Shown: one piece after another, positions 12,701-20,783 of the stretch
Position numbering within the stretch: the first letter of the stretch is position 1
Layout: every line of letters starts with the position of its first letter
Assembly (NCBI GenBank): GCA_028565635.1
Contig: JAOXYB010032064.1
Location: 1 to 30,302 of the forward strand
Direction: 5' to 3'
Length of the DNA stretch: 30,302 nt
Source: Phoronis ovalis
Taxonomy: Eukaryota > Phoronida > Phoronidae
Program-made: the position numbers and the translations under genes
Notes under the pieces: generated by a model
Told to the model about the DNA's origin: nothing
Databases searched by the model: none
What the model saw: the letters and a program-made list of their open reading frames with translations, nothing else

Positions 12701-14093
12701 CAGGCGAAAGACTGAGTTTGTCAGCAATCTAATGCATACATGACTATGATAAGAATTGTGTGATCCAAAATATGTTTTAGATTGACAGATGATCATGCAA
12801 GCCCTTGATAAGCCAGGAGTGTTATATAGCCAGCAATATCAAATCCATTATTGATTCGAGTACTGATTGCATGTATTTCGGGCAATGATGTAGTAAATCA
12901 ATGCAAATTTTAAACTTGCTTTACTAGATCTAGCTCTTTTTTGTTACAAGACATAATCATAATGCAATCTGAGTTTTCCTTAACTTTCTTATAAATATAT
13001 TCATTTTTGTACCTTTCTTCAAGATGAATTATTGAGTTCGAAATAGACTTAGGTATGCATTTTCAGATATTTCGTGTGAAACCATTCAATCTTGCAATAA
13101 TTGACATCTAATCATTTAGGTTCTTGACTACAATAGCGGGAACATCATCAACTACTTTAATACGAATGCTGTCTTTGATACTAGTAATAGTATATGCATA
13201 TTATACTTTTTGGTGAGTAATAGGTTCCACGAAAGTATAGGACGTTATTTTTGCATTAAGGCTAAGCTAATCCCTCGTGACTATGGGGGGTCCGGGGGCA
13301 GGCTCCCCGGAAACTTTTTGAATATTTGGTGCGTTTTCCTGCAATCTGGTGCATTCAGAGACTTTTTTCCATGACACTCTGCGCTCCTTTTTATACATTT
13401 AAACATAAATTATTATTGTTAAGACTAATTTTATCCAGCTCTTAATTATTTGTAGATTTACCTAAACATTCAGTATAATTAGTTTGAATTTATATTTTTT
13501 ACTCAGTATTGTATACATTATACATTATATACAGAAGACATAAAAGGCTTTGGGTTGTTCGATAATGATCCTACACATTGCTTGTGGCTGAAATTAAACA
13601 AGAGTTAACGCAAAATTAAAGCTAGTTTAACAGCAGTAAAAACAGTTGCTGTTTTTTTAAATCAGACCACTTGAAGTAATTTTCGAATAGATTTATTACT
13701 CTTCTATTGTTTACATTTTTGTTATTTACCTAGGTTGTCGGCCGAATGGAATAGTAAATATGTCTCTGTACTTACGAATATTTAGTTGTGGTATATCATT
13801 TGTATCGATCATCCCTTCGCAATCAAGCGCCCCGCCAACTGTATACTTTGCAAGTTTAGCTCTTGAACGTTGGAGTTGCTGACTGTATGCATAACGCTGT
13901 CCAAAATCCTATGAAAAATAAATAAAAACTGATTTGAAATCATTATAAGCAAGCTTTTTTATTTTCATTAAAATGTAAACGGTAAAATTTAAATCCATAT
14001 ATATATCGTGTACAACAACATCAAAACAATATGTTAATAATATTTTATAAAAACTTGCAGCTTTTTGTAATCTCTTACCATGCTTTCCTGCAT
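3031..14093 (-). CDS. Pseudo-GTPase / AAA+ ATPase fusion protein (eight-exon gene model)
   Basis: Model, 5' to 3' on the minus strand: 14093-14079, 13908-13776, 11787-11554, 10360-10187, 8286-8032, 7704-7606, 4229-4011, 3710-3031. Every junction is GT-AG. The first intron is phase 0 and the other six are phase 1. The exons sum to 1809 nt, giving 602 residues. Residues about 45-265 resemble a TRAFAC/IFI44-like GTPase: a P-loop-like GAPSAEKK (53-60) lacking the glycine before the lysine pair and the S/T after it, NVHG (107-110) at the G3 position, and SEKD (196-199) at the G4 position. Residues about 271-303 form a linker. Residues 304-602 are an AAA+ module of CbbX/SpoVK type with Walker A GNPGTGKT (362-369), Walker B LFVDEC (422-427) and NPGLKRR (484-490) with the likely arginine finger. 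A remodelling ATPase steered by an inactive GTPase domain is my inference. An in-frame stop just upstream supports the start. The joins are not backed by transcripts, and it could be two genes. Confidence 0.72.
4011..4229 (-). CDS. Exon 7: Walker A part of the AAA+ domain
   Basis: It encodes residues 304-376, with ITGLVNIKGQLEKF (the GL..IK motif at the start of CbbX/SpoVK AAA+ domains) and FMGNPGTGKTMIAQ, a textbook Walker A. The acceptor TTATTTCTAG is strong and the donor G|GTAGGT fair. Phase 1 at both ends joins it to the next exon across a 300-bp intron. Confidence 0.85.
4809..4849 (+). CDS. Possible first coding exon of a nested plus-strand gene
   Basis: An ATG opens 13 codons (MAEKNKETHLYYD) that run into a consensus-like donor, TT|GTAAGTTG. 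About 200 bp upstream there is a GC-richer patch and an ATTGG (inverted CCAAT) motif, as at a promoter. The peptide recalls the start of the protein at 416 (MAEGHIYYD). I could not find its next exon, so it may be chance or a relic of a related gene copy. Confidence 0.22.
6442..6630. mobile_element. Palindromic (foldback/MITE-like) element
   Basis: The ends are imperfect inverted repeats: GCGGGGTCACTCCCTATATA on the left, against the complement of TATATATAGAGTGACTCCGG on the right. It has no coding capacity. The terminal core GGGTCACT...TATAT also occurs at the left end of the element at 9288, so they are probably related. Confidence 0.5.
6914..7213. repeat. Inverted repeat flanking a non-coding stretch
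   Basis: GGTCCACATGTG near 6914 is repeated as its complement CACATGTGGACC near 7203. The enclosed 280 bases have no coding content. This may be a decayed inverted-repeat element; its true ends are uncertain. Confidence 0.35.
7606..7704 (-). CDS. Exon 6: linker between GTPase-like and AAA+ parts
   Basis: This 99-nt exon encodes a polar, proline-containing linker (residues 271-303). I chose the acceptor CTTCTTCACAG (AG at 7706-7705) over earlier AGs because it is pyrimidine-rich and is the one that fits phase 1 in this frame. The donor ATG|GTATGTAA is good. The linker has no recognisable fold. Confidence 0.6.
8032..8286 (-). CDS. Exon 5: G4/G5 part of the GTPase-like domain
   Basis: It encodes residues 186-270. 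It opens with the strand MQMVFCAML and SEKD, at the place of the G4 [NT]KxD motif, and later has LYYIKVSDG, at the place of G5. A hydrophobic helix follows (VIMLNVMLDILDEAILFG). The acceptor CTCCGCTTGCAG is strong and the donor CAAG|GTATCA fair. Both ends are phase 1. Confidence 0.72.
8809..9163. mobile_element. Inverted-repeat element with internal minisatellite
   Basis: The left arm (8828-8865) and right arm (9108-9148) are imperfect inverted repeats of nearly 40 bp sharing GGCAGTCAATATGAAAGT and CATGTTCCAACA. Outside them GACTGAC on the left answers GTCAGTC on the right. Between the arms are degenerate repeats of about 35 bp (cacttc, then a G-rich bit, then a T/A run). There is no open frame, so it would be a non-autonomous DNA element. 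It lies in the intron between exons 4 and 5 of the minus-strand gene. Confidence 0.65.
9288..9713. mobile_element. Inverted-repeat element with internal minisatellite
   Basis: It begins CCCCGGGGGGTCACT and ends AGTGCCCCCCGGGG, a palindromic pair of termini. Inside, phrases of the type CCTACCCTGAAATATCC recur several times at irregular spacing. The right terminal region (TATATATACATG, then the complement of GGGCGGCAC) resembles the segment at 20760-20830. It is non-coding. Confidence 0.6.
9723..9804. repeat. Perfect 31-bp hairpin
   Basis: Positions 9723-9753 and 9774-9804 are exact reverse complements over 31 bp, separated by 20 nt that can extend the stem after one mismatch (ATGTA against TACAT). 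It starts ten bases after the end of the neighbouring element. It could be a young palindromic element, the tip of a larger one, or a template for small RNAs. Confidence 0.85.
9879..9896. repeat. Poly-C tract
   Basis: A run of cytosines, a simple repeat likely to vary in length. A similar poly-G tract lies at about 22455-22467. Confidence 0.7.
10187..10360 (-). CDS. Exon 4: middle of the GTPase-like domain
   Basis: It encodes residues 128-185, including the hydrophobic strand HSVIIVMEE followed by a helix (KKKQFVQKLRPFVDFCAKR). This matches the order strand-helix before G4 in IFI44-like GTPases. Acceptor TATATTTCAG and donor GAG|GTAACC are both good, and both ends are phase 1. Confidence 0.75.
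11253..11318. repeat. Two copies of a 33-bp unit within an element-like G/C-rich block
   Basis: CTTCCCGTTTAGGGG begins at 11253 and again at 11286, each followed by a T-rich half. The surrounding block runs from a poly-T/G tract at about 11070 to AGCCCCCCGGGCTCC near 11352, an end type like that of the element at 9288. It is probably another member of the same loose family, in the intron between exons 3 and 4. Confidence 0.45.
11554..11787 (-). CDS. Exon 3: decayed G1-G3 part of the GTPase-like domain
   Basis: It encodes residues 50-127. The P-loop position reads GAPSAEKKYF where GxxxxGK[ST] is expected: the second glycine is Glu and the S/T after the lysine is Lys. The G3 position reads ILNVHGL where DxxG is expected. 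Nucleotide binding is therefore doubtful. Acceptor TTTGTAG and donor CAG|GTTATA bound it, with phase 1 at both ends. Confidence 0.72.
11820..11850. repeat. (TA)n microsatellite
   Basis: Alternating TA with occasional TACA interruptions, a simple-sequence tract near the acceptor side of exon 3. Confidence 0.7.
13285..13312. repeat. G/C-rich palindromic patch, likely transposon remnant
   Basis: GGGGGGTCCGGGGGCAGGCT is followed by CCCCGGAAAC in an otherwise AT-rich intron. The patch is nearly self-complementary and stands out in composition, as the ends of small DNA elements do. No full element can be delimited. Confidence 0.35.
13776..13908 (-). CDS. Exon 2 of the pseudo-GTPase/AAA+ gene
   Basis: It is bounded by a strong acceptor (TTTTTCATAG) and a near-consensus donor (C|GTAAGTA). 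It encodes 44 residues, open throughout, beginning DFGQRYAYSQQLQRSRAKLA and ending IPQLNI, plus one base. That base completes the first codon of the next exon, giving LNI-LVIGAPSAEK, the usual hydrophobic strand before a P-loop. Confidence 0.72.
14079..14093 (-). CDS. Exon 1 (start codon) of the pseudo-GTPase/AAA+ gene
   Basis: This short coding start encodes M-Q-E-S-M and ends at a good donor, ATG|GTAAGAG (donor GT at 14078-14077). An in-frame TAA lies a short way upstream, so translation would begin here. The phase-0 junction fits the next exon. The transcribed exon probably extends further into 5' UTR. It is the least certain part of the model because the exon is so short. Confidence 0.5.
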
Positions 14094-14184
14094 GATGGTG
14101 AAATGCTTTATTCCTATTTAGCAAAATTGGCTTAAAACGCAAGGATATCTAACAGATTAATAAAAATAATTTGGAAATTTTATT

Positions 14185-14575
14185 ATTCATATTTTAATTT
14201 CCACGAAAATAAATTTCCCAAAGCTGTATGGTGATAACGATAACCTAGAACTTCTTAAGATTCATATTATCATCTCTACGAAGAGTAAATTTCCCAAATT
14301 TGTACTGTGATAACGACGATAAAATAAAATCTTTTATGATTCATATTTCATTTCCATGAAAAAAAAATTCTAAACTGCATGGTCATTACGGTCATAATGA
14401 TAATCTGAAAATGTTTCTGATTCAAATTTTCATTTCCACGAAAAACATATTTTCCCAAGAAGTGCGGAGATAAAGGAGATAATCTGGAAATTTTATGATT
14501 CATGTTTTAATTTCTGGGAAGAGCACACTTTACAGAAATTTGCGACGATAACGATGATAAAAGACGGCTTAAAAA
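14185..14575. repeat. Degenerate tandem array, five copies of about 78 bp
   Basis: Units start with ATTCAtatttt at about 14185, 14260, 14339, 14420 and 14498, giving periods of 75 to 81 bp. Each continues with a match to TTTCCACGAAAA, then TTTCCCAA, then a GATAACGATAA-like tract and a T-rich end. Half a further unit precedes the first. Divergence between copies suggests an old expansion. It lies just upstream of the proposed start of the minus-strand gene. Confidence 0.8.
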
Positions 14576-16577
14576 GGAAAATATGAAATAAATTTGCACA
14601 CGCAGTCAAAATTGTTAGTTCATGTATACGATAGAAAATAATACCATTTACATTGAGAAAAGCGCAAATTAGTAATTTTATATTCATTTGGATATCCAGC
14701 AATTTTCTGAAATATTGACCGACCGTTTGGCTACTCACTAGCTTATCTGTCAAAACGATACAGTTATTTATTTAAATTTAAAAGTTAATCTCGGCAGTTT
14801 GGCTCAGTATTCATACACGTAGATCACGTTATTGGTGTGGATTAAAATTTGCAAGCCAGGAAAGACTGATGTAAAGAAGACGTATACAACAGTAAGTGTT
14901 ATTCAGTAACTTTTAATTAGAAAAAGACACATATTCGCGATGATGTGCTTACTGTTTCAAATGATAATAAGTTCTAAGTGATAATGTAGTTCGCATTGAC
15001 ATTCAGCTGAAGAGACTATTTTTCATTATCTTATAATTACCGAAGGTTACTGTAGATTCCCGATTTATGCCCTGGTGCATGCATATGGCGCATATACAAA
15101 ATACTGCTATGTGATTTGATGTAATGACGTCGAAATGTCTGGTGTGACGGGACAATGAGGGAGCAAATGAGAAGGTAGTTTTATAAATAACAGTTCGTAC
15201 AAAGTAGGAAATAAAATTACCTTTTCACGAAAAGTCTGAGTAATAAAATGCAGAGTATTAACGACTCGCAAGTAATAAATGTCTCCTTTTAACGATTCTC
15301 GCACGTTTTATACAAATCCCAAGTAATGCGGCGAGGTAGGTTATCTGAACTGGACCTTTTATAGTTTTATAAGGTATGTGTGCGTCTCTCTATACATAGT
15401 GCTGAAAACATGCAGTCAAGACTATTTTTATAAAGCCTCATCGAGATAAAAAAATCAGACGCTGCATAGGCCATATTTCGACTATAAAAGGCAGGTTCAT
15501 GGGTCGATTATCAGCATACAAGAAGGATGTCAGATAACAGTCACACTTTTCGGGTCTGTAAATCATATTTATCCACGTTTTCTGTTTAGACATATAATGA
15601 TCGCTTTGGACAAACATATAAATGTTTATCATCACTTTATCGCTTATATCATTTCTATTTGTCACTAGATAATGTAAAGGTTCACTCATTGAGAGCCCTG
15701 TTGTTGCTGCTGCTGTTTTTAAAACTGTGATTAATTAAAGCAATAATATCAAATTAATAAAAAGATGTTTTACTGGATGCAGCTTTAGTTCTTACAATAA
15801 CTTGTAAATTAATATATTTCTTAATAGCTCCCATTTTTTAAATTACATGAAAGTGGACTAATATATCAACTAAGTGTTCATACTGTTTTTAAACAAATTA
15901 GTACTAATGGATGACTTAGCTGTAGATAAATTTCATTTACATATGAAAATACTCAAACAAACTAAAAGTATGTACCAAAGGAGAAAACAGGCAGCTTAAA
16001 CAGAGTTGTCAGTGATATAATTGTAATCACAAAAAAGATGTTTGAATTTCGGAAGAAAATTTGCTGTCGACTTTAACAGAAATTGTTAATTAAAGTTATT
16101 CCAACTTGCGTTCAAAGAAATCTGCACTGTATGTAACAATTTTATTTCTAATAATAAACTGTTTCAATATTACACATTGTAAAAGATGAAATTTAAGTTT
16201 TGTCCCATTTGTCCGATTATTAATAGAATAAGATGGCGTGTAGGCTACATACAATTCTGACAAGCGTAATTGCACTGAAACTAAACTGTAACTTTCAAAC
16301 ATCAAACACATACAGCAATCTTGACAAGTCATTTAATAATGTATAGGTGCATCCGGGTTTTTATGTTATGCTAGATTAGATCCTAACCTATGTTACCTCT
16401 TGCAAAGTTGAACTGTCTAAGATGTGTTTGACGTCATTAATACGTTTAAGTAATCCAGGAAAAATCGCCTATTCTCGATGAGGGTTCACATTTGTTCACA
16501 CTCAGTAAAGATGTACTGTATTTTAATTAAATACTCCGTTTTTATCTTTTAATACAAGGCAGTACTTATTATTTCAG
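14576..16577. other. Intergenic region between divergent genes
   Basis: About 2 kb lies between the tandem array and the first coding exon of the nucleotidyltransferase gene. It should hold the 5' UTR exons and promoters of both divergent genes, but I can place neither. The open frames here have no recognisable content; the minus-strand frame from 15689 to 15438 is the least random-looking and could be a stray exon. The region ends in the acceptor ATTTCAG at 16571-16577. Confidence 0.45.
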
Positions 16578-16595
16578 ACATTATCCCACATCAAA

Positions 16596-19500
16596 ATGAG
16601 TTCCACATTAGACAAAATAACATCCGGGATAAAATCTGTTCTCCCCAACAACAGAAGAAAAAAAACCAGTCCAGAGATGGAGGCTTTTTGTGAGTTAGTA
16701 AGTCATTCTGAAAATCAGTGCCAAATGACTCATGGGATTCAAAATCTGGTATACCTTGCAGAGAGCATAAATAAGAACGCAAGAGATTCTAAAACTAATT
16801 TGCGACAAGAACTAGCAACACCACGAACAGAAAACATTACACCGCAGATGGATAAGCATGAATTACAGTATAGCGATATGACTGTTAGTGATATCTTAAC
16901 AACTAACGGGCCAAATGGTAGTACTTCAAAAGAACTAGATGACAAGGAGGTACTAAGCAAATTTACAAATGATAATGCCATGTCTAAATTATCCAGTCCT
17001 GGTAAAACAGCCAAAACTTCCCCTATACCTTCGGTAGCATCTGTTCCTGAACCAAATTTAGATTCAAGGACCGACAGTAAGAAATCAATAGATGATTTGC
17101 AAAAAAAAGAAGATAGTCTGAGTAAAGAACTGATGCAGGCAAAAGACATAAAAGCTGAAGCGGAATTTTTGCACTCGTTGGGGAAAGTTTATCATGAGAA
17201 AGGGTCCATTTCCAATGATTCATTAGATTTCATCAAATCCTCAGCTCTTCTGAACTCAGCATTAATTCGTACAAAAGACGAATGTGTTAAAAATGAGTTG
17301 AAACGATTTATTAAACAAAATGAAAACGTTTTTGTGACACTAGTTGTTCGATATTCTTCGGGGACCCGTCGCAATTTAGCTTTGCCAAATTATTTAACCG
17401 CTGTACATAAAAGCGTTCTTCACAAAATACGTGAAGAATGCGAAGAAAATGCTATGAAGCTATGGAGTTTTTTAAGATATGACTTAAATTCAAAAGAGGT
17501 TCATGAACACGAGAAAGAAATCATTATTCGCTGCAAAATATTATTCCGTGATATTGCTTACAAAATGACTAGGTTGATCAAGCAAATGCTTCTTGATTGC
17601 ATTGAAATGCTAGGGATTGCCCCACCCTGCTTGTATAGTATTGTTGCTTTAGGATCTTTAGCCAGACAAGAAGCCACCCCTTATTCTGACTTAGAATTTG
17701 TTATCTTGATAGAAAAGGATTGTGAAGAATTTAGAGAGTATTTTAGGCGTGTATGTTATTTGTTTTATCTCTGTGTATTGAATTTAGGAGAGTCTAGTAT
17801 ACCATCAATGGCTATCAAATCTCTTAACGATTACGATGATCCAAGCAAGCCACATTATTATGATTCTTTCACTTGTAACGGTTTCTGTCTAGATGGCGCT
17901 ATGCCTTCGGCTTGTAAAACACCTCTTGGGCGACCAGATAGGAATTCCAAGGAAGGCATAGAGCTTATAAAATCTCCACATGCCATGGCAAGAATGCAAA
18001 GTCAATATTTAAAATTGAAAGAAGGTAATCATTTAGCTGATATGCTTATGACAACTTGTTTGCTCTTAGGGAATGAAGAACTGTATCAAAATTCTATTTA
18101 TCACCGAAATCAGTACAGATCCAAAATCCCCAGTAGTCGTCAGAAGGAGCAAGTTACTCGATATGCTACTTTGCTTAGTGATATTAACAAGTATGGAACT
18201 TGTGCCAACATTTCAGCAACTGAATTATGCGACATGCCTGTTTTTAATGTTAAGCATAACTTCTACAGGCTACCTGCACTTATCGTAAACAATCTAAAAA
18301 TTATATTTTCATCCTCGGCTAACAGTCCTTGGGATATTTTAGATGATTTAGAAAGTAGACATATTCTTAATCCCTTGGGTAACCATAATATTCAAACGTT
18401 GATCAGTATTTCGTTAATTTTTCGTCTCTGCACATACATAAAGAATGAAGGTCAGAATGAAAATGTTAGTGTTTGGCCAACAACAGATTTTGGTTCAAAT
18501 AAACAGCAGGACAATAGGGATGTACGTTTTTTTCTAAATCCAGATTTTCGCTATAACATGCTAGGTAGAATATTATTTACGATTAATCCTTTAGTAGACA
18601 CACTTTCAAAGGTGCAAATAAACACTGAGAACGATTTGATTAAAGCTTTATCAAGTAATACATTTTATACAGATGACAACTTGATTAAAGCTCAAATATA
18701 TGTTAGAACTAATCAGGCATGTGATGCTATTATGTACCTGGAACAATTAAGACACGTTCCAAATTGTAACAAGAAAGATTTCGGGTATTTTAGTCTTTTG
18801 TTATGTACTGTGCATTTGGGCTGTGGTAACGTATCAGAAGCGCGTAAGTGTAGTGCAGAAGGTGTTAGGTGTATTGAACTTGGAACTGATTTTATGTTCG
18901 ATTACTTTTGCTTGAATATTCTTGTGAGCAGTGAGTTTACGGTCATAGAAGCAATCGGGAAAAAGGCATTTGAAATGTATAAAGATGGAAATCCCATTTA
19001 TGCCTTTATGGTTTGTGCACATGTTGCCGGCCTGGCAGTACTGACGGGTCAAAAGGAAAATGTTGTTCTTGAATATGTAGATTATGGCTTGGATATGATG
19101 AAGGTCATTGCTTCCTTAAACCTAGGTCTCATCACAGGTTCTCATATCTTTATTATTATGAACGCATTGACACAGTTTACTTTTGTTGTGACAGTGGTTC
19201 AACCTAGAAAAACAAGTGATGTTCTTAAGTTTGTCGAAAAAGTTTTAACTCGAAGTCGAGAGTATCTCAAAGGAGAAAACGTTTGTCATCCTATCATAGC
19301 AGTGTGCTTAGTATTCTGTGGGTATTTTGCCAAATGTTGTGAGCCAAAGTGTAAGGAGTTGATGGAGCGTGGTGATAACTACTTACATGAGGCCAAGTGC
19401 ATGTTGAACATTTTAAATAAACCAGAATACGCGAATTATGATCCCGTTATGAAAATGTGCGGACTTTCTACGCAAGGGTTCCTTTTATTTGTTACAGGTG

Positions 19501-20783
19501 AGGAAATAGATGACGTATCACTTGATATTGATGATTTGCATCAAGCAGAAAATTCACCTGATAGTATATTCTCAATGTTGCCTCTTCATAGAAAATTGCT
19601 TGAATGTATTTCGCTTTTAAAAGTTAAAAAGTATGAAAAATGCCTTAAAATACTAAGTGCTCCTATAGAATTTATAGAAAGAAAGCAATTATACTTGTTA
19701 AAGTCTGTTGTAGGTGACATGTCATCGTTTTGGTTTATGATAGCTGGAAATGTGTATTATAGTGTTGGAAAAACAGAGGAAAGTTTATACTATTTTGAGC
19801 AAGTAGTGAAATATTCTAGATCTCATATTCTGTGTTTAAGTTGCTGTAATATTATTAGCTTTATATATATGATCAAGGATGATTTTAAAACTGCCACTAG
19901 TATTACGTATAATGAATATTTATCCGAGCCACTGAATCAGGCCTTAGCTTCAGAAGATCGTATATTAGCAGAACTACGATATGGAGAGCGAAATAAAAAG
20001 AAATCTTCGGTTGATATTGATATGTTCAATGAAATGAAGAAAGGTCTCTTTACGAAAAAAAAACAACATTTATTTTTGCAGCAACACAGCTTTTCCCTTT
20101 TATGTGATGTAGAACAGAATTTCGGTGAGGCAGAATATATTTTCCTTGCGGCTGTTAAAGTGTTGGCATTAAGCAATTATTACGAAACGTGTCTTCTATT
20201 TGGACGTCTAGCTAAAACAAATAAATGCAGAAAGGGAACTATGAAAAAAGCTAAATCCGTATTGATAAGTAGGATTAATATTATAACATTGTGGTGTTGC
20301 ATAAAACTTGGACTGTTACATAATTTCCGACCCTTCCCTGTAGTGCAGTACAAAGAATTTCGTGGCTCGTTAATAGACCGCCAGCTTTTTATTATTCTAG
20401 AAATAGCATTTAATTTAGGTTACCACTTTGAAGATTTCTTTTGCTTTATGGACATTTTGGAGCTTTTTTGCGGGTCATTATATTTGTTGGTCTCTGCTAA
20501 GATATTAATATATTTTTATCATTTAGAGAAAAAGGGCTTCTGTCAGAACGAACCCATATGTATTGTTTTATATATTTTGCAGTGTTTTTGTTATTTTTAT
20601 TTAGGTCTTTGGCCGGTAGATGGTACGAATGTAAGTATGGAATTTCTATGTGCATACGCACAGTACAGTAGTATCATTAAACCTTGTGCCGAGCTCGCTC
20701 TAAAAAGAATAAGAAAGAAAGTTAAGGAGCTGGAACGGGGGAGGGACTGCCATTCAAAGTCACTATATATATGTGCCGCCTAA
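16596..20783 (+). CDS. Nucleotidyltransferase-fold protein with helical (TPR-like) repeats, 1395 residues
   Basis: One uninterrupted frame. Residues 1-160 are polar and S/T-rich, probably disordered. Residues about 190-235 form a TPR-like helical pair (LGKVYHEKG..ALLNSALIR). Residues about 335-450 are a nucleotidyltransferase domain of GlnD/DUF294 type: G353-S354 opens GSLARQEATPYSDLEF, giving carboxylates D365 and E367, and D433 in GFCLDGAMP, followed by KTPLGR, could be the third. All the usual catalytic residues are thus present, so it may transfer a nucleotide to a protein or small molecule; the substrate is unknown. Residues about 690-1150 are rich in helical repeats typical of TPR scaffolds, and the remainder is hydrophobic and cysteine-rich. 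The start is 18 nt after a splice acceptor, so the 5' UTR is probably spliced. The last 15 or so codons lie in a repeat. Large animal proteins of this plan are annotated as 'protein-PII uridylyltransferase N-terminal domain' proteins; bacterial relatives act in nitrogen sensing. Confidence 0.9.
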   Translation: MSSTLDKITSGIKSVLPNNRRKKTSPEMEAFCELVSHSENQCQMTHGIQNLVYLAESINKNARDSKTNLRQELATPRTENITPQMDKHELQYSDMTVSDILTTNGPNGSTSKELDDKEVLSKFTNDNAMSKLSSPGKTAKTSPIPSVASVPEPNLDSRTDSKKSIDDLQKKEDSLSKELMQAKDIKAEAEFLHSLGKVYHEKGSISNDSLDFIKSSALLNSALIRTKDECVKNELKRFIKQNENVFVTLVVRYSSGTRRNLALPNYLTAVHKSVLHKIREECEENAMKLWSFLRYDLNSKEVHEHEKEIIIRCKILFRDIAYKMTRLIKQMLLDCIEMLGIAPPCLYSIVALGSLARQEATPYSDLEFVILIEKDCEEFREYFRRVCYLFYLCVLNLGESSIPSMAIKSLNDYDDPSKPHYYDSFTCNGFCLDGAMPSACKTPLGRPDRNSKEGIELIKSPHAMARMQSQYLKLKEGNHLADMLMTTCLLLGNEELYQNSIYHRNQYRSKIPSSRQKEQVTRYATLLSDINKYGTCANISATELCDMPVFNVKHNFYRLPALIVNNLKIIFSSSANSPWDILDDLESRHILNPLGNHNIQTLISISLIFRLCTYIKNEGQNENVSVWPTTDFGSNKQQDNRDVRFFLNPDFRYNMLGRILFTINPLVDTLSKVQINTENDLIKALSSNTFYTDDNLIKAQIYVRTNQACDAIMYLEQLRHVPNCNKKDFGYFSLLLCTVHLGCGNVSEARKCSAEGVRCIELGTDFMFDYFCLNILVSSEFTVIEAIGKKAFEMYKDGNPIYAFMVCAHVAGLAVLTGQKENVVLEYVDYGLDMMKVIASLNLGLITGSHIFIIMNALTQFTFVVTVVQPRKTSDVLKFVEKVLTRSREYLKGENVCHPIIAVCLVFCGYFAKCCEPKCKELMERGDNYLHEAKCMLNILNKPEYANYDPVMKMCGLSTQGFLLFVTGEEIDDVSLDIDDLHQAENSPDSIFSMLPLHRKLLECISLLKVKKYEKCLKILSAPIEFIERKQLYLLKSVVGDMSSFWFMIAGNVYYSVGKTEESLYYFEQVVKYSRSHILCLSCCNIISFIYMIKDDFKTATSITYNEYLSEPLNQALASEDRILAELRYGERNKKKSSVDIDMFNEMKKGLFTKKKQHLFLQQHSFSLLCDVEQNFGEAEYIFLAAVKVLALSNYYETCLLFGRLAKTNKCRKGTMKKAKSVLISRINIITLWCCIKLGLLHNFRPFPVVQYKEFRGSLIDRQLFIILEIAFNLGYHFEDFFCFMDILELFCGSLYLLVSAKILIYFYHLEKKGFCQNEPICIVLYILQCFCYFYLGLWPVDGTNVSMEFLCAYAQYSSIIKPCAELALKRIRKKVKELERGRDCHSKSLYICAA

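Larger units (their letters stand above)
11788..13775. other. Intron (about 2 kb) with little structure
   Basis: It is AT-rich with no additional exon that I can support. It holds an AT dinucleotide microsatellite at about 11820-11850 and a short G/C-rich palindromic patch at 13285-13312. Confidence 0.5.

Noticed and set aside
13909-14142. Minus-strand frame of 77 codons across the proposed exon 1
   Set aside because: Another frame gives ATG-CAG-GAA-AGC-ATG ending exactly at the GTAAGAG donor, in phase with exon 2 and with an upstream stop, which explains the segment better.
15438-15689. Minus-strand frame of 83 codons in the intergenic region
   Set aside because: It looks somewhat protein-like, but I found no family features or convincing splice links to the gene starting at 14093.
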